Positions 40,471-50,553 of a stretch of 62,114 bases of DNA are shown in pieces. The position numbers and the translations under genes were made by a program. The DNA is from Chrysophaeum taylorii (taxonomy: Eukaryota > Sar > Pelagophyceae > Pelagomonadales > Pelagomonadaceae), in NCBI GenBank assembly GCA_029834535.1, contig JAQMWT010000651.1, positions 1 to 62,114 of the forward strand. The letters run 5' to 3'. Below the pieces are notes generated by a model. That model had not been told where the DNA came from. It did no database searches and worked only from the letters and a program-made list of their open reading frames with translations. Every line of letters starts with the position of its first letter. The stretch's first letter is position 1.

Positions 40471-40935
40471 GACGGCCAAACGCTAGCCTAACCGTCCGGG
40501 TGCCGCCAGGGAACCGGCGGCCGAGAGACAGGCGTAGGGGCCGTTGGCGTTTCTGTAAGCGTCTTGGCGCTCCCTGAAGAAGTGAGCCTGCGCGTAATGC
40601 CGTTGCTGGGGGTGGGCGGGGGCTGCACCGCCTTGGAGATACTTGAGGCCCGCTAGAAGGAGACGGGCACGCTCACGGCGCACCGTGATGGAGAGACGCC
40701 GGTAGAGGCGCGTTGTCTGAGCCGCCGTGGCTGCCGCGAGGGTACTGTAGGAGCAACCAGTGTTGATACCGATTTGCCGGGCAACACGGTGCAGAAGGCC
40801 GTGTAGGTTGTCACTACCATCCGCGAAACTACCAACAACAACCCCAGCACCGGCCCAAACTCCGCGAGGCGGTCCCGGAACGGGCCCCGCAAGGCTGCCG
40901 GGTCGACCCACCAGGGGTTAGTTAGTTAGTTAGTA
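40470..40935 (-). mobile_element. Second copy of the nuclease-associated ORF with TTAG tail
   Basis: Minus-strand ORF (40911-40483, 142 codons). Its sequence GVVVGSFADGSDNLHGLLHR, then AAQTTRLYRRLSITVRRERA, then RERQDAYRNANGPYA aligns with GLVFGAFGEASAACHALAQT, AAQTRRIYREWGIANALGRA and RRQHAYDLRAGPV of copy 3 (37740-38070). The catalytic PD-D-x-K part is absent. The right edge reads CCACCAGGGGTTAGTTAGTTAGTTAG on the plus strand; the TTAG repeats match the tail of the retroposed copies at 8.7-12.7 kb. Confidence 0.65.
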
Positions 40936-40954
40936 GTAGCAGTCACGATCATCA

Positions 40955-41454
40955 TCATCGTCGCCGCTTGGTGTCTCGCTCGTCGGAGATCTCGACCTCG
41001 GACTGGAGCGAATCGAGGAAATCGGCGAGGAATGCGTGGCCTTCTTCCCGCGCGACGTTGGCCTGCGTGCGAGGATACGTAGATATGTAGGCGAGTTCTG
41101 CGAGGCAACAATAGTCGGCGCACGACGACGCACCGGCGTGAAGCCAAGGCTGTTCAATGCGGCGTGCTCGGCCCCGGCCTCGAGGAGTCGCTTCGCCGTG
41201 AGGATGTCCTCGCACACGTGAAGGGGGGTGTCGCCGTCGGCGTCGCGCACGTTGACATCAACATCCGGCCGCGCGAGCAGGAATTCGATGAGGTCGCGGT
41301 GGCCGTAGCTCGAGGCCGCGTGCAGGCACGTGTAGCCCATCTCGTCGGCGTCGTTCGTGGCGTGTCCAGCGTCGAAAAGCTGACTGACGCGATCGAGGTC
41401 GCCGTCGCTCGCGGCCGTCCAGAGGTTGGACATGAGAATGATGATCCCCACCAA
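40955..41454 (-). CDS. Small ankyrin-repeat protein
   Basis: Two exons, 41454-41134 and 41062-40955, with a 71-nt intron (GTGCGT…CAG). Product about 142 residues from 41454, or 135 from MSNLW at 41433. Three ankyrin repeats are visible: LWTAASDGDLDRVSQLFDAG, GYTCLHAASSYGHRDLIEFL and GDTPLHVCEDILTAKRLLEAG. The last reads AALNSLGFTPANVAREEGH across the splice. The C-terminus is acidic and ends DERDTKRRR. Small free-standing ankyrin proteins of this size are common in algae and fungi; the partner is unknown. Without splicing the frame runs on into non-coding sequence near the (TTAG)n edge. Confidence 0.8.
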
Positions 41455-41549
41455 ACCCTATACATAAAAGAGCGAGGGTTTTTGTTTTCGGCTTTGTTTC
41501 ACTCATTCATTCTCCGAGCGAGAGCGATGATGAGGCCTCTTGAACATCG

Positions 41550-43355
41550 ATGATGATGATGCGGCGAGCGTTGTGGTCGGTGCCCGTCGGCGCGTTCGCT
41601 TGGTCGCGGGCGCGGGCCGAGGAGGCATCCGAGGGGACGCCCCAGCCGCCCCAGAAGCCCGGGATCTACAAGAGTGCGGGGTTCGATCCGACGGCGATCG
41701 AGAAGGTGGCCGAGCTGTTGCGGGGAAACTCGCGCGCGAAGATGGCGCAGAAGCGGGCCGAGCTGATCGCACAGCAGGCCGAGGAGAAGGCCAAGGCGGC
41801 GCGGTACCGCGCGGCTGCGAACGATCTGTCGAAGGAAGCGCGGAGCGAGATGCGGCAGCAAGACGCGACGACGCGAAACCAGCGTCGGCGCGAGGAGGAG
41901 GTGCGGAGTCGGTACAGGGCGCAGCTCGCGGCCGAGCGGGAAGCGGCGGCGCGACGGCTCGACGAAGCGTTGAAGGATGGCGAGGAGGGCCGGCGCATCG
42001 AGCACGAGAAGCGGCTCGAGGACGTCAAGCGGGAGACGGCCGAGTTCGAGGCCAAGCTGCGCCGCGAGACGGACGCAAAATACCTCGAGGCCAAGGCGAC
42101 GTATACGGCGCGCGCCCAGAGGCAGCTCCAGGACCTGCGGCTGAACGTACTCCGAGAGCGAGGGATCGCGGCGCGCGACGCTGCGCTCGAGGCGCTCCGG
42201 ACGTCGCTCGAGTCGGTCGGTGCGGGCGTGCGGGCACTTCTCGGCGACCAGCGTCGCGCGCTGTCGCTCGCGGCCGTGGTCGCGGGGCTGACGCTGGGGG
42301 TGTCCACAGCTCGCCATACGGCGCGCATCGTCGGAAACTTCGTGGAGGCGCGCATCAAGAAGCCCACGTTGGTGCGCGAGACGAGCCGGGGCTACGCGCT
42401 CGCGTCGTCGGGCGTCGTGCCGGCGGTCGTGAGTCGTGCCGCGTCGCGGTTGTCGCCGCGGCCCGACGACGGCGCCTTTTCCGAGGCGGTCCTCGCTGGT
42501 GCCGCGTTCCGTCCCGACCTCGAGCAGACGCTTCTCAGCTTCGCCGAGGGCGCGGCCAACACGCGCAAGCACGCGGCGCCGTTCCGGCACGCGCTGCTCC
42601 ACGGCCCGCCGGGAACGGGCAAGACCATGTTCGCCAAGCGGCTCGCGACCAACGCGGGCATGGACTACGCCATCCTATCGGGGGGCGACGTCCTCCCGCT
42701 CGGCCGCGACGCCGTCACCGAGATCCACAAGCTCTTCGACTGGGCCAAGAATTCTCCGCGCGGCCTCCTCCTCCTGGTCGACGAGGCCGACGCCTTCTGC
42801 CGCGCGAGGTCGTCAAAGATGTCGGAGGACGCTCGCAACGCGCTCAACGCATTCCTCTACCGCACCGGCACGCCCTCGCGCGACGTCATAGTTATCTTCG
42901 CGACCAACGCCCCCCAGCTCTTCGACCCGGCGATCTTGGACCGCGTCGACGACGTCATCCGCTTCGACAACCCCGAGCAGGACGAGCGCGTCAAAATCCT
43001 CCAACTTGGCCTCCAGGAGTTTGCCGCCGAGGAGCAGGACCTCGAGGTTCCGTCGTCCTTCGCGCGCCGCGCTTACGCCCGCCTCTTCGGTTCGCCCGAG
43101 AAACGGGTCGTCCTCGAAAAGATCTCGCCCGACGACATCCTCGCGGCAGCGCGGAAGACCGAGGGCTTCTCGGCACGCGAGGTCTCCAAGCTCGCCATCG
43201 CCTGGCGCGCTGCGGCCGTCTCCGCGAGTCCTACGCGCCCCGTTTTGTCGGGGGACCTCATGACTTCCGTGACGGACACGCAGATCGACACCACCAGACA
43301 AAAACAGTTTTGGTACCGCACGCATGCCCAACAACAGCAATACAAGTCTTTATAA
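41550..43355 (+). CDS. ATAD3: ATAD3 mitochondrial AAA+ ATPase
   Basis: 601 residues, single exon. It begins with four Met codons. The N-terminal GIYKSAGFDPTAIEKVAELL matches the ATAD3 family 'GFDPTALERAAKA' segment. A long Arg/Ala/Glu coiled coil follows (about 60-220), then a hydrophobic segment (LAAVVAGLTLGVSTARHTA, about 240-258) that inserts in the inner membrane. The AAA+ core has Walker A LLHGPPGTGKTMFAKRLA (about 350-367), Walker B LLLLVDEADAFC (about 404-415) and sensor-1 VIFATNAPQLFDPAILDRVDD with arginines. ATAD3 links the mitochondrial inner and outer membranes and organises nucleoids and cristae. An overlapping frame of equal length (41540-43360) is a shadow. Confidence 0.93.
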   Translation: MMMMRRALWSVPVGAFAWSRARAEEASEGTPQPPQKPGIYKSAGFDPTAIEKVAELLRGNSRAKMAQKRAELIAQQAEEKAKAARYRAAANDLSKEARSEMRQQDATTRNQRRREEEVRSRYRAQLAAEREAAARRLDEALKDGEEGRRIEHEKRLEDVKRETAEFEAKLRRETDAKYLEAKATYTARAQRQLQDLRLNVLRERGIAARDAALEALRTSLESVGAGVRALLGDQRRALSLAAVVAGLTLGVSTARHTARIVGNFVEARIKKPTLVRETSRGYALASSGVVPAVVSRAASRLSPRPDDGAFSEAVLAGAAFRPDLEQTLLSFAEGAANTRKHAAPFRHALLHGPPGTGKTMFAKRLATNAGMDYAILSGGDVLPLGRDAVTEIHKLFDWAKNSPRGLLLLVDEADAFCRARSSKMSEDARNALNAFLYRTGTPSRDVIVIFATNAPQLFDPAILDRVDDVIRFDNPEQDERVKILQLGLQEFAAEEQDLEVPSSFARRAYARLFGSPEKRVVLEKISPDDILAAARKTEGFSAREVSKLAIAWRAAAVSASPTRPVLSGDLMTSVTDTQIDTTRQKQFWYRTHAQQQQYKSL

Positions 43356-43409
43356 AGTAGTATATCCCGCTAGCTAGTTTTTGGGGTATCCATCCAACGC
43401 CGCGTAGCT

Positions 43410-45082
43410 ATGGCTGCGGTCCTCCTCCTCCTCATCCTCTTCCTCAGCGTTTCGTGGGGAGAGGAGGCCGTCGTGGTGGTCGCGTCGATCGACGATGGGA
43501 CGATCCCCCTTCGACTGGGGATGGACACGCTCCACGACGAGGCGAGGCTTGCCGTCGAACGGCACCGGCTGTCGCGGCGGGCGGTCGCCCATTGTCGCCA
43601 AGGTAACGCGTCGTGCGTGGCGGACCTGGTGGCGAGGGAAGCTGCCGTCGAGCGGCCCTCGAAGACCTCCTGCGAGCTGCGCATCACCCAGCCGCGCGAC
43701 AACGAGGTGCTCGTGTTGGGAGACCTCGAGATGTTTGTGGTATCGAGGCGCGGATCGACGAGCGCGGCCTTCGTCGGCAGGCTCTTCGTGGACGCGTGGT
43801 CCCCCGCGCCGGGCGGCGCGCTGGGCGCGCCGATCGCCTCGTGGGTGGACGTCCAAGCCGGGAGAGTTTCGGTGCGATTGGAGCCGCCGTTCCGGCGCGC
43901 CGGCGGCGGCGGCTCGTCGATGTTTCCGGTGCGCGGCGAGCTCCGGGTTGCCGTGGCGGCGCCCGTCGACTGCGACGGCCCAACCTGGCTCCACGCCGGT
44001 CTACGGGTCGTGTATCGTGCGTCTCGTGGGGTGCGCGATTCGTGACCGACCGCGCGTAGGACCCTTCGCCGAACCCGACCCGCCCCGGCCTCCTCTGGGG
44101 CGCGGCGAGCTCCTCGCGACGACAAGACACCGCGCGAAGAGGAACTGCGCGTACGCGACGCTTCTGTACGACGATCGCGGCGGCTACGCGCGCGGCGCCG
44201 TCGCGTTGTTCGCGTCCTTGCGCGCTTCGGGCGCGAAGCACGCCTTCGCCGCGTTGCTCGGCGCCGGCGTCGGCGAGGCGACGCGCGCGGCCCTGCGTGC
44301 TCTGGGGGTCGAGGACCTGCGCGACGTCGACGTGAAACGCTCGAGTGGTCATGGCGACCCCGAACCGTCCTCCGCCCTGCCCGCGCTCGGCACCGGGCAG
44401 TGGCTCAAGCTCCAGCTCTGGGACCTGCCCTACGTGCGTTGTTGTCTTTTTTTTTCTCCACACAAAACGCGCGCGCCCGGGCAAGAGAGAGAGAGTGGCA
44501 TAGGACCGCGTCCTCTACCTCGACGCCGATGCTCTGGTCCTCCGGAACATCGACGAGCTCCTCGAGACGGCGGCGATCGACGCCCCGCTAGCTGCAGTCA
44601 ACGACTACTTTGCCGGCGCCGTCCTCCTGGTGACGCCAAACCCCGCGACGGCCGCTGCTTTTCGGGCGACGCTGGCACAAGACGCCGGGCGCTACGTGTA
44701 CGGCGAGCAGGACTTCCTCAACGTCCACTTCGCCGGCACCCACGCGCTCCTCGCCGGCGAATATCACTGCCTCGCCGAAGCAACGGCAATCGGGTTGGCG
44801 ACGAAGCAAAATCATAGCACAGGCGACTTTGCTGCTCAACTGGTACGACAGTGCGCGGTGCTCGAATTCTCCAGCTGCTCGCACGACGGCGGCGTGAGCC
44901 CCGCCTGGAAGCCCTGGCACGGACGCGGAACCCTGCTTCCGGAGCGTCGCGTTTGCCTGTTCCCACCGGGCCCCGAGTTCCACGCCCTCGCCTCCCTCTG
45001 GACCGAGGCCTATGCTCGCGGCATGGCCACTCTCGAGGCCCTGACTGTCAGTTTCAGAACCGTTTTAGCCGTTTGGAACTGA
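43410..45082 (+). CDS. Secreted/Golgi GT8-like glycosyltransferase
   Basis: Predicted 519 residues from three exons: 43410-44016, 44060-44433 and 44504-45082. The introns are 43 nt (GTGCGT…TAG) and 70 nt (GTGCGT…TAG). The N-terminus MAAVLLLLILFLSVSWGEEA is a signal peptide. An N-terminal beta-rich domain of about 190 residues (VLVLGDLEMFVVSRRGSTSA) has no assignment. The GT8 (glycogenin-like) domain begins at NCAYATLLYDDRGGYARGAV. After LKLQLWDLPY the splice gives DRVLYLDADALVLRNIDELL, in which DAD (about 334-336) is the metal-binding DxD. AVNDYFAGAVLLVTPN and EQDFLNVHF follow, both family motifs. The donor sugar is unknown. The C-terminal HGRGTLL region resembles late GT8 blocks. Confidence 0.85.
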
Positions 45083-45201
45083 AGTTCACCCCGAACCCCG
45101 CCGCCAATACACCCGCCGACACCCCCATTGCATATCATCACATCAGCGCCGCCGGCCCGGACAGATTCGGGGGCGCGACTCCGAACCCACGAGGTGGTGG
45201 T

Positions 45202-47538
45202 ATGGCGGAGATCTTGTCGTCGGGGCAGGAGGAGATGGAACCGGGGGACAACACCCTCCGTCTTGGCGCGAGCGATGAGTACGAGGACGCCATGGTGTGC
45301 GACGATGAAGGGCGAGGACTCGAGGAGAGCCGGGGGCACCTGTCGATGGTGTCCCTGAACACCGAGCCACGGCTGACGATGGTGCAGCGATGCAACAGCG
45401 CGCCGTCGGTGCTGAGTTCGTTGCGGGCGTCGCTCGCGCAGGAGATCCAGGCGCGAATCGAGACGGAGAAGGCGTACGAGTCGCGGCTCGAGCACGAGCG
45501 CCACGCGCGCGAGGAGGCCGAGCGGGCATTCGAGAAGAGCACCGTGATCGTGAACATGCTTTCGCCCTTTGAAAAGTTTTCGCTCGTGTTTGTCGGGCGG
45601 CTCATGGCGTTCGCGCGGTGTCCTCGGCCGCGGTGTTTTTGCTGCGGCGGGCCGTGCTTCTGGTTCTTCTTCGTGCCGCTGCTCCTGTGGCAGCTGTGGG
45701 CCGACGTCGCAGCGCCCCCGGTGTACGACGACTCGGAGCCGCACGAGCCGGCAAACGATGCTGCCGCCTTGTTCCAGCGATGGCGGCCAAAGCCGTCGCG
45801 CCGGCCGGCGTTCAAGTACGTCGAGCGCGCGAGGCTCGGTCTCCGCGACTGCGTCGAACACAGCCAGGCTCGTCGGTTTTCTTCCGCTTCCGAGGGGGGA
45901 AACAAGCCGGTGGTAATGCTTCCGGGCATGACGAGCACGGCGCTCGAAGTGTGGCAGGGAACGGGCTGCTACGACGACGCGACGCGCCAGCGCGTATGGT
46001 CGAGTCGGTCCTCGACGCAGACGTTCCTGCTGGACCCCGAGTGCCTCCAGCGGCACCTGATGCTCAACCTCTCGACCTGGGACGATCCCGAGCACGTGAG
46101 GGTGCGCGCGTCGACGGGCTTGTCGGCGGCGGACGCTTTCGGACCCCTCAACCTCTGGGGCGAACTGATCGTCAACCTCGCCGTTCTGGGATACGACGAG
46201 ACGTCCCTCGCGCTCATGGGCTTCGACTGGCGCCTCGACGCGACGCGCCTCGAGAGGCGCGACGCCTACTTCACGAGGCTCAAGCGCGTCGTCGAGACGC
46301 TCTCCGAGACGAACTGCGGCCGCCGAGTCGCTCTGCTCGCGCACTCCCTCGGCGCCAATCACGCGCTCTACTTTTTTTCGTGGGTCGAAAAGAGGACCCC
46401 CGGCTGGGTCGACCGCTACGTCGACTCCCTCACCACCATCGGCGGCGCCTTCCTCGGCGCCCCCAAATGTCTGCCCTACGTCGTCTCGGGCGAGATGACC
46501 GATGCGCTTCAGATGGGCCAGACCTTCGAGTGGCTCAGCGAGGCACACGGCGGCCTGAGCCGCGACGCGCTCGTCAACCTCACGCGCAGCTGGGGCTCGG
46601 TCGCCTCGCTCCTTCCCAAGGGCGGCGACGCGCTCTGGGGACGGACGCGTTCCCCCGACGACGAAGGCGAAAAGGACGACGACGATCGCCTCGTCGACCT
46701 CCTCGACAACGACGGCGACGACAACGGCGGCGGCGAGCTCCTCGCGTCCCTCGGCGGCGACGACACCCTCGACTTCCTGCGAGACCTCGCACCGACATAC
46801 ATGGCGCTCGTCGACCGCGAATATTCTCTCGGCACCGCCGCCGCCGCCGCCGGGACCAACGTTTCGAGAGACGACCCGCGCGCGTGGTCAAACCCCCTCC
46901 TCGCCCCGCTCCCCGACGCACCCTCCACAAAGATCTACTGCCTCCACGGCGTCGGCAAACCCACGCCCCGGAGGATCAGCTTCGCCCCGATTACACCCTT
47001 TGCCCCGGGCCAGCCCAACGAGCGCCTCTACCAAATCTCGCGAAAGGGCGGCGTCCACACGACCAACGGCGACGGCACCGTACCGCTCCTCTCCCTCGGA
47101 TTCATGTGCGCCCGCGGCTGGGCATCGACCTCCCTCAACCCCGCGCGCATGCGCGTCCTCACCAAGGAGTACGTGCACGAAGACCTCCCGGCTCGCGAGG
47201 CCATGAGCCGGCCCCTCGAGTTCGTCCAGGGCCTCGCCAACGAGAAGGACGCCGACCACATCACCATCCTCGGCAATCGCGAGCTCATCGCCGACGTCAT
47301 CGACATCGTCCTCGGGGGGCACACTACTCTGGTAAAGAGCCACGTCAGCTCGGACATCTGTGCCCTCGCCGCCCGCGTCCCCCTCGACTTGGACCTCAGA
47401 CGCGACGGCGCCGCCGATGCCTGCGACATTGACCCTTCTCCCAACGACGCCGATCATCATCGAGGGGTTGTTGCGCCGCCCGCGGATGACACTATCGAGG
47501 TCCTCCCGACGGCCGACCTCCGGCACCGCTCCTTGTAG
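45202..47538 (+). CDS. PDAT: Phospholipid:diacylglycerol acyltransferase (PDAT)
   Basis: 778 residues. The ATG at 45202 opens a cytosolic N-terminus with a coiled stretch (about 75-115). A transmembrane segment follows (CFWFFFVPLLLWQLWADVA, about 150-168), and a large lumenal LCAT-type domain. It has VVMLPGMTSTALEVW (oxyanion/lid region, about 237-250), FGPLNLWGELIVNLAVLGYD with GFDWRLD, and LLAHSLGANHALYFF with the catalytic Ser (about 381). TNGDGTVPLLSLG carries the Asp (about 622), and DHITILGN the His (about 686). PDAT moves the sn-2 acyl chain of a phospholipid to diacylglycerol and makes triacylglycerol in the ER. Two acidic Asp-rich inserts (about 490-520) are unusual. Confidence 0.93.
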   Translation: MAEILSSGQEEMEPGDNTLRLGASDEYEDAMVCDDEGRGLEESRGHLSMVSLNTEPRLTMVQRCNSAPSVLSSLRASLAQEIQARIETEKAYESRLEHERHAREEAERAFEKSTVIVNMLSPFEKFSLVFVGRLMAFARCPRPRCFCCGGPCFWFFFVPLLLWQLWADVAAPPVYDDSEPHEPANDAAALFQRWRPKPSRRPAFKYVERARLGLRDCVEHSQARRFSSASEGGNKPVVMLPGMTSTALEVWQGTGCYDDATRQRVWSSRSSTQTFLLDPECLQRHLMLNLSTWDDPEHVRVRASTGLSAADAFGPLNLWGELIVNLAVLGYDETSLALMGFDWRLDATRLERRDAYFTRLKRVVETLSETNCGRRVALLAHSLGANHALYFFSWVEKRTPGWVDRYVDSLTTIGGAFLGAPKCLPYVVSGEMTDALQMGQTFEWLSEAHGGLSRDALVNLTRSWGSVASLLPKGGDALWGRTRSPDDEGEKDDDDRLVDLLDNDGDDNGGGELLASLGGDDTLDFLRDLAPTYMALVDREYSLGTAAAAAGTNVSRDDPRAWSNPLLAPLPDAPSTKIYCLHGVGKPTPRRISFAPITPFAPGQPNERLYQISRKGGVHTTNGDGTVPLLSLGFMCARGWASTSLNPARMRVLTKEYVHEDLPAREAMSRPLEFVQGLANEKDADHITILGNRELIADVIDIVLGGHTTLVKSHVSSDICALAARVPLDLDLRRDGAADACDIDPSPNDADHHRGVVAPPADDTIEVLPTADLRHRSL

Positions 47539-47776
47539 CAGCATATTATTCATCACACAGCGAAGAAATAACGTCCAGTAGAGGTGATTGGGTTATGTAT
47601 GATGTTTAGTAGTAAACTTTTGTCCCGACGAGCGAGGGTTCGGAACGCGCAACGGTTCGCACAGAGTCGACGGACGGACGCTGAGCGAGCCCAACGTGGA
47701 ACCAGCGTGCCCCAAAGAAGATCGATAGCGCCCCAGCGCCTAAAGGAGAGTAGTCGGGCAACGAGGACCGAAGACC

Positions 47777-49216
47777 ATGGCCGACGAAGACGACGACGAC
47801 GAAGAGTACGTGCCGGACGAGAACGCTGAATACTTCAATGGCGGCGGCGAGGACGGGTTTTCGGCACAAGACGGGAAGGACAAAGACGAAGCGCCGGCGC
47901 CGCAACGTTCGGAAGAGATGTACGATCCGTTCGCGGCGGGTCCCGCAGGCACCTCTGAGGCCGAGGCCGCGGGGTACTGCTTCGACGACGAGGCGGACGA
48001 CGACGACGACGACGACGACAAGGCCGTACAGGCCGCGGCCGAGGCGATGAAGAAGCGCGACTTGCTGCTGTCGCTCGCCAAGCGCGAGGCGCAGATCGCG
48101 TCGGCCCTCGAGGAGCTTCCCAAGCCCGAGTCCAAAGAACCCGAAACGCGCGAGACGACCAACGAAACGCGAGGGTCGACCAACGGCGAAGCGCGACCGT
48201 CGCAATCGTCGTCCTCGTCGAGCAGACATCGGCCGTCGAGCTCCGTTTCGTCCAACCAGCTGCGCGACAACGGTCGACTCGAGCGTCGCAAAGAACCGCC
48301 ACGCCGACCGTGGCCGCGGCGCGAGGGACGGCCTCCGCCGAGGCACCGCGACGACGACCTTCCTTTTGTCGGGGACCCGCCGCCGCGCCGCCGCCGCCGC
48401 TTCGACGAGAAACCAGACGACGACGTACCCCGCTACTCCTATCAGGGTCCTAACCACTTGTCCTCGAGCGCCCGCCCGCCGCCTCGATCGCGAAACTTTG
48501 ACGAGAAGCGCTTCTCGTCGGATCGCCTGCCTCCGTCCGGACCGCGACGCGAGCTCCCACCCTTCCGGCGGCCGCGTAGCGAGCCGCTGCGCGACACGCG
48601 ACCCTCGCCCCGCGGACCTCCCCGCCACCCCTCCTACCACCCGTCGCGCGACGACCGCTCGCGCGACGACGGCCGTCCCGACGACCGCCCGCGCGACGAC
48701 GGCCGTCCCGACGACCGCCCGCGCGACCACCGCCCGCGCGACGACCGCTCGCGCGACGACGGCCGTCCCGATGACCGCCCGCGCGACCACCGCCCGCGCG
48801 ACGACGGCCGTCCCAATGACCGCCCGCGCGACCACCGCCCGCGCGATGACCGCCCGCGCGACCACCGCCCGCGCGATGACCGCCCGCGCGATGACCGCCC
48901 GCGCGATGACCGCCCGCGCGATGACCGCCGGCCCGACGACCGCCGGCCCGACGACCGGCGCCCCCCCGACGATCGCCGTCTTCCGCCCGAAGATCGCCGC
49001 CCGCCACTAGACGATCGCCGCCTGCCACGAGATGATCACCGCCACCCGTCCTACGACCACCAACGACGGGATCCATCCAACTATGCACCGCGCCACAATC
49101 GCCCCGTCATGCGAGGGAACGCAAAATCCTCCTCCTCCTCTTCCTTCCAGGCAGACTTCGTTCCAAGATCATCAGATTTCCCAGCCCGTCGCGGGGGAGG
49201 GCCGCCAAAATATTGA
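47777..49216 (+). CDS. Arg/Asp-repeat low-complexity protein
   Basis: 479 residues, not assigned to a family. The N-terminus (1-90) is acidic, with poly-Asp and a YVPDENAEYF segment. A short helical segment (AVQAAAEAMKKRDLLLSLAK, about 85-104) and a Ser/Glu linker follow. Residues about 285-400 are tandem copies of five- to seven-residue units such as DDRPRDD, DDGRPD and DHRPRD. The end is RRGGGPPKY, a motif frequent in RNA-binding proteins. Alternating R/D (RD) repeats resemble those of splicing and polyadenylation factors (for example RD-repeat proteins and FIP1-like tails). An RNA-processing role is inference. The DNA repeats (48650-48970) are 15-33 bp units. Confidence 0.7.
   Translation: MADEDDDDEEYVPDENAEYFNGGGEDGFSAQDGKDKDEAPAPQRSEEMYDPFAAGPAGTSEAEAAGYCFDDEADDDDDDDDKAVQAAAEAMKKRDLLLSLAKREAQIASALEELPKPESKEPETRETTNETRGSTNGEARPSQSSSSSSRHRPSSSVSSNQLRDNGRLERRKEPPRRPWPRREGRPPPRHRDDDLPFVGDPPPRRRRRFDEKPDDDVPRYSYQGPNHLSSSARPPPRSRNFDEKRFSSDRLPPSGPRRELPPFRRPRSEPLRDTRPSPRGPPRHPSYHPSRDDRSRDDGRPDDRPRDDGRPDDRPRDHRPRDDRSRDDGRPDDRPRDHRPRDDGRPNDRPRDHRPRDDRPRDHRPRDDRPRDDRPRDDRPRDDRRPDDRRPDDRRPPDDRRLPPEDRRPPLDDRRLPRDDHRHPSYDHQRRDPSNYAPRHNRPVMRGNAKSSSSSSFQADFVPRSSDFPARRGGGPPKY
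48650..48970 (+). repeat. Coding tandem repeat (CGCGCGACGACCGCC-type)
   Basis: About twenty imperfect 15-bp units (GACGACCGCCCGCGC and GACGACGGCCGTCCC) encode the RD repeats. Higher-order blocks of 66 bp (for example 48700-48765 compared with 48766-48831) show recent unequal exchange. Confidence 0.9.
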
Positions 49217-49388
49217 GAGGTCCTCCCTCTGTCCAACCATTCAACTGGGGCATCCGCGACCCGCACGCCCGATGTAGTAATACGGTCTGCCGCAAGCGGT
49301 GCGCGGGGGTAGGCGCTCGAGAGTGGGCATGGTTATTGGCGGGCCCAGTCATCAGATTCTGTCTGACACCAACCCTTTCTTTTCAAGG

Positions 49389-50553
49389 TGAGTCATTGCG
49401 ATGGAAGGTGCGGCGCGCATTACAACAACAGATCTCCATAGATTCCGCAGGAGGCTTGCTGTCGTGGAAACGGTTGCCGCCCGACAAGGTCAAGTACTGG
49501 GACCCGAAGGAGGCGTTGAAGCCTCTGCCGTCGCCACCTCCTGGTTGGGTGTGGGTGCGACTACCAAACGGAGTGTACGAGCTGATGGACGCGCGAAGTT
49601 CCCCCGACGCGGCAAACGAGGAGAAGGAGGAGGAGAAGAGTGTCCCGGAGATGGTGGAGCACGTGGTGGTGGCCTCCGACACGCTCGCAGGACTGCGGCT
49701 GCGGTACGGCGTGTCGGCGACGGAGCTGCGACGACACAACGCCTTCGAGGGCGAAAACTTTCGGATGTGCGAGGTGCTCCGGATTCCCCGTGGGAAAGGG
49801 AAACGGCGAAGGCCGCAAGAAGACACGCTCGAGGTCAAGCTCCAGCGGATTCGAAACGCGACGCGCCTCGGCGCGATCGAGGCGAGGTTCTACCTCGACC
49901 AGGCGGGCGGCGACGTCGCGGCGGCGATTCGGGCCGCGCAGGCCGACTGCGAGTTCGAGGCCGCGGCGCGCACCCCAATCGTCCTCCAGGCTCGACGCGC
50001 CGTCGTGGTTCACTTCGACTCGGCGACCGATCTCCGGGACGCGGGCCTCTTGGGCCCGATGGACGTCTACGCGGTCGCGGAGCTTTGGGCGGGCACTTCG
50101 CGCATTGCCGAGGGAACCTCCTGCGCCGTGCGCGGGGCCGCGGGCGCCTGGCGCTGGTGTCCGACGCAATCGGGGGCCAGCGTTGATCTTCCCTACGATG
50201 ATGCCCAAAATCTCGCGCTCGCTTTCGAAATCAAGAGCCCGAACGATCTCATGCCCGACACCCGCGTCGGCCGGACCAAGCGCCTCCCGCTCTCCCGTCT
50301 CGTCGATAGCGCCCTCCACGCCGTCACTGTCGACTCGGGCGGGGCCCTTCACCTCTCTCTCAAGGCGCCGCCGGACGTCGCGCGCGACGCCGTGCGCGCC
50401 GTCGCCTTGTTCCCCGACGACAACCCCTTCCTCCCTTATCCCGACTCACCCCCCCTCGTCACTGCGGTCGCCGTCCGCGTTGACGATCCCCCCATCAACG
50501 CCAACAACAACAACAACAACACCACCGCCACAAAGCCTCTCGTCCTCGTCTAG
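49389..50553 (+). CDS. LysM-domain protein with UBA-like helix bundle and C2-like tail
   Basis: The frame is open from 49213 but has no ATG before the conserved part, so a first exon is missing. An ATG at 49329 (another frame) followed by TTTTCAAG|GTGAGT is a candidate. From about 49460 the protein reads SWKRLPPDKVKYWDPKEALK and PGWVWVRLPNGVYELMD. A LysM domain follows (VEHVVVASDTLAGLRLRYGV then NAFEGENFRMCEVLRIPRG, 49655-49800). Then comes a three-helix UBA-like segment (AIEARFYLDQAGGDVAAAIR, about 49875-49940) and a domain starting ARRAVVVHFDSATDLRD, possibly C2-like. Intracellular eukaryotic LysM proteins of this shape have unknown roles. The C-terminus ends with poly-Asn. Confidence 0.7.

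Noticed and set aside
45618..47432. A 604-codon plus-strand ORF within PDAT
   Set aside because: Arg-rich shadow frame; the PDAT frame carries the full catalytic triad.
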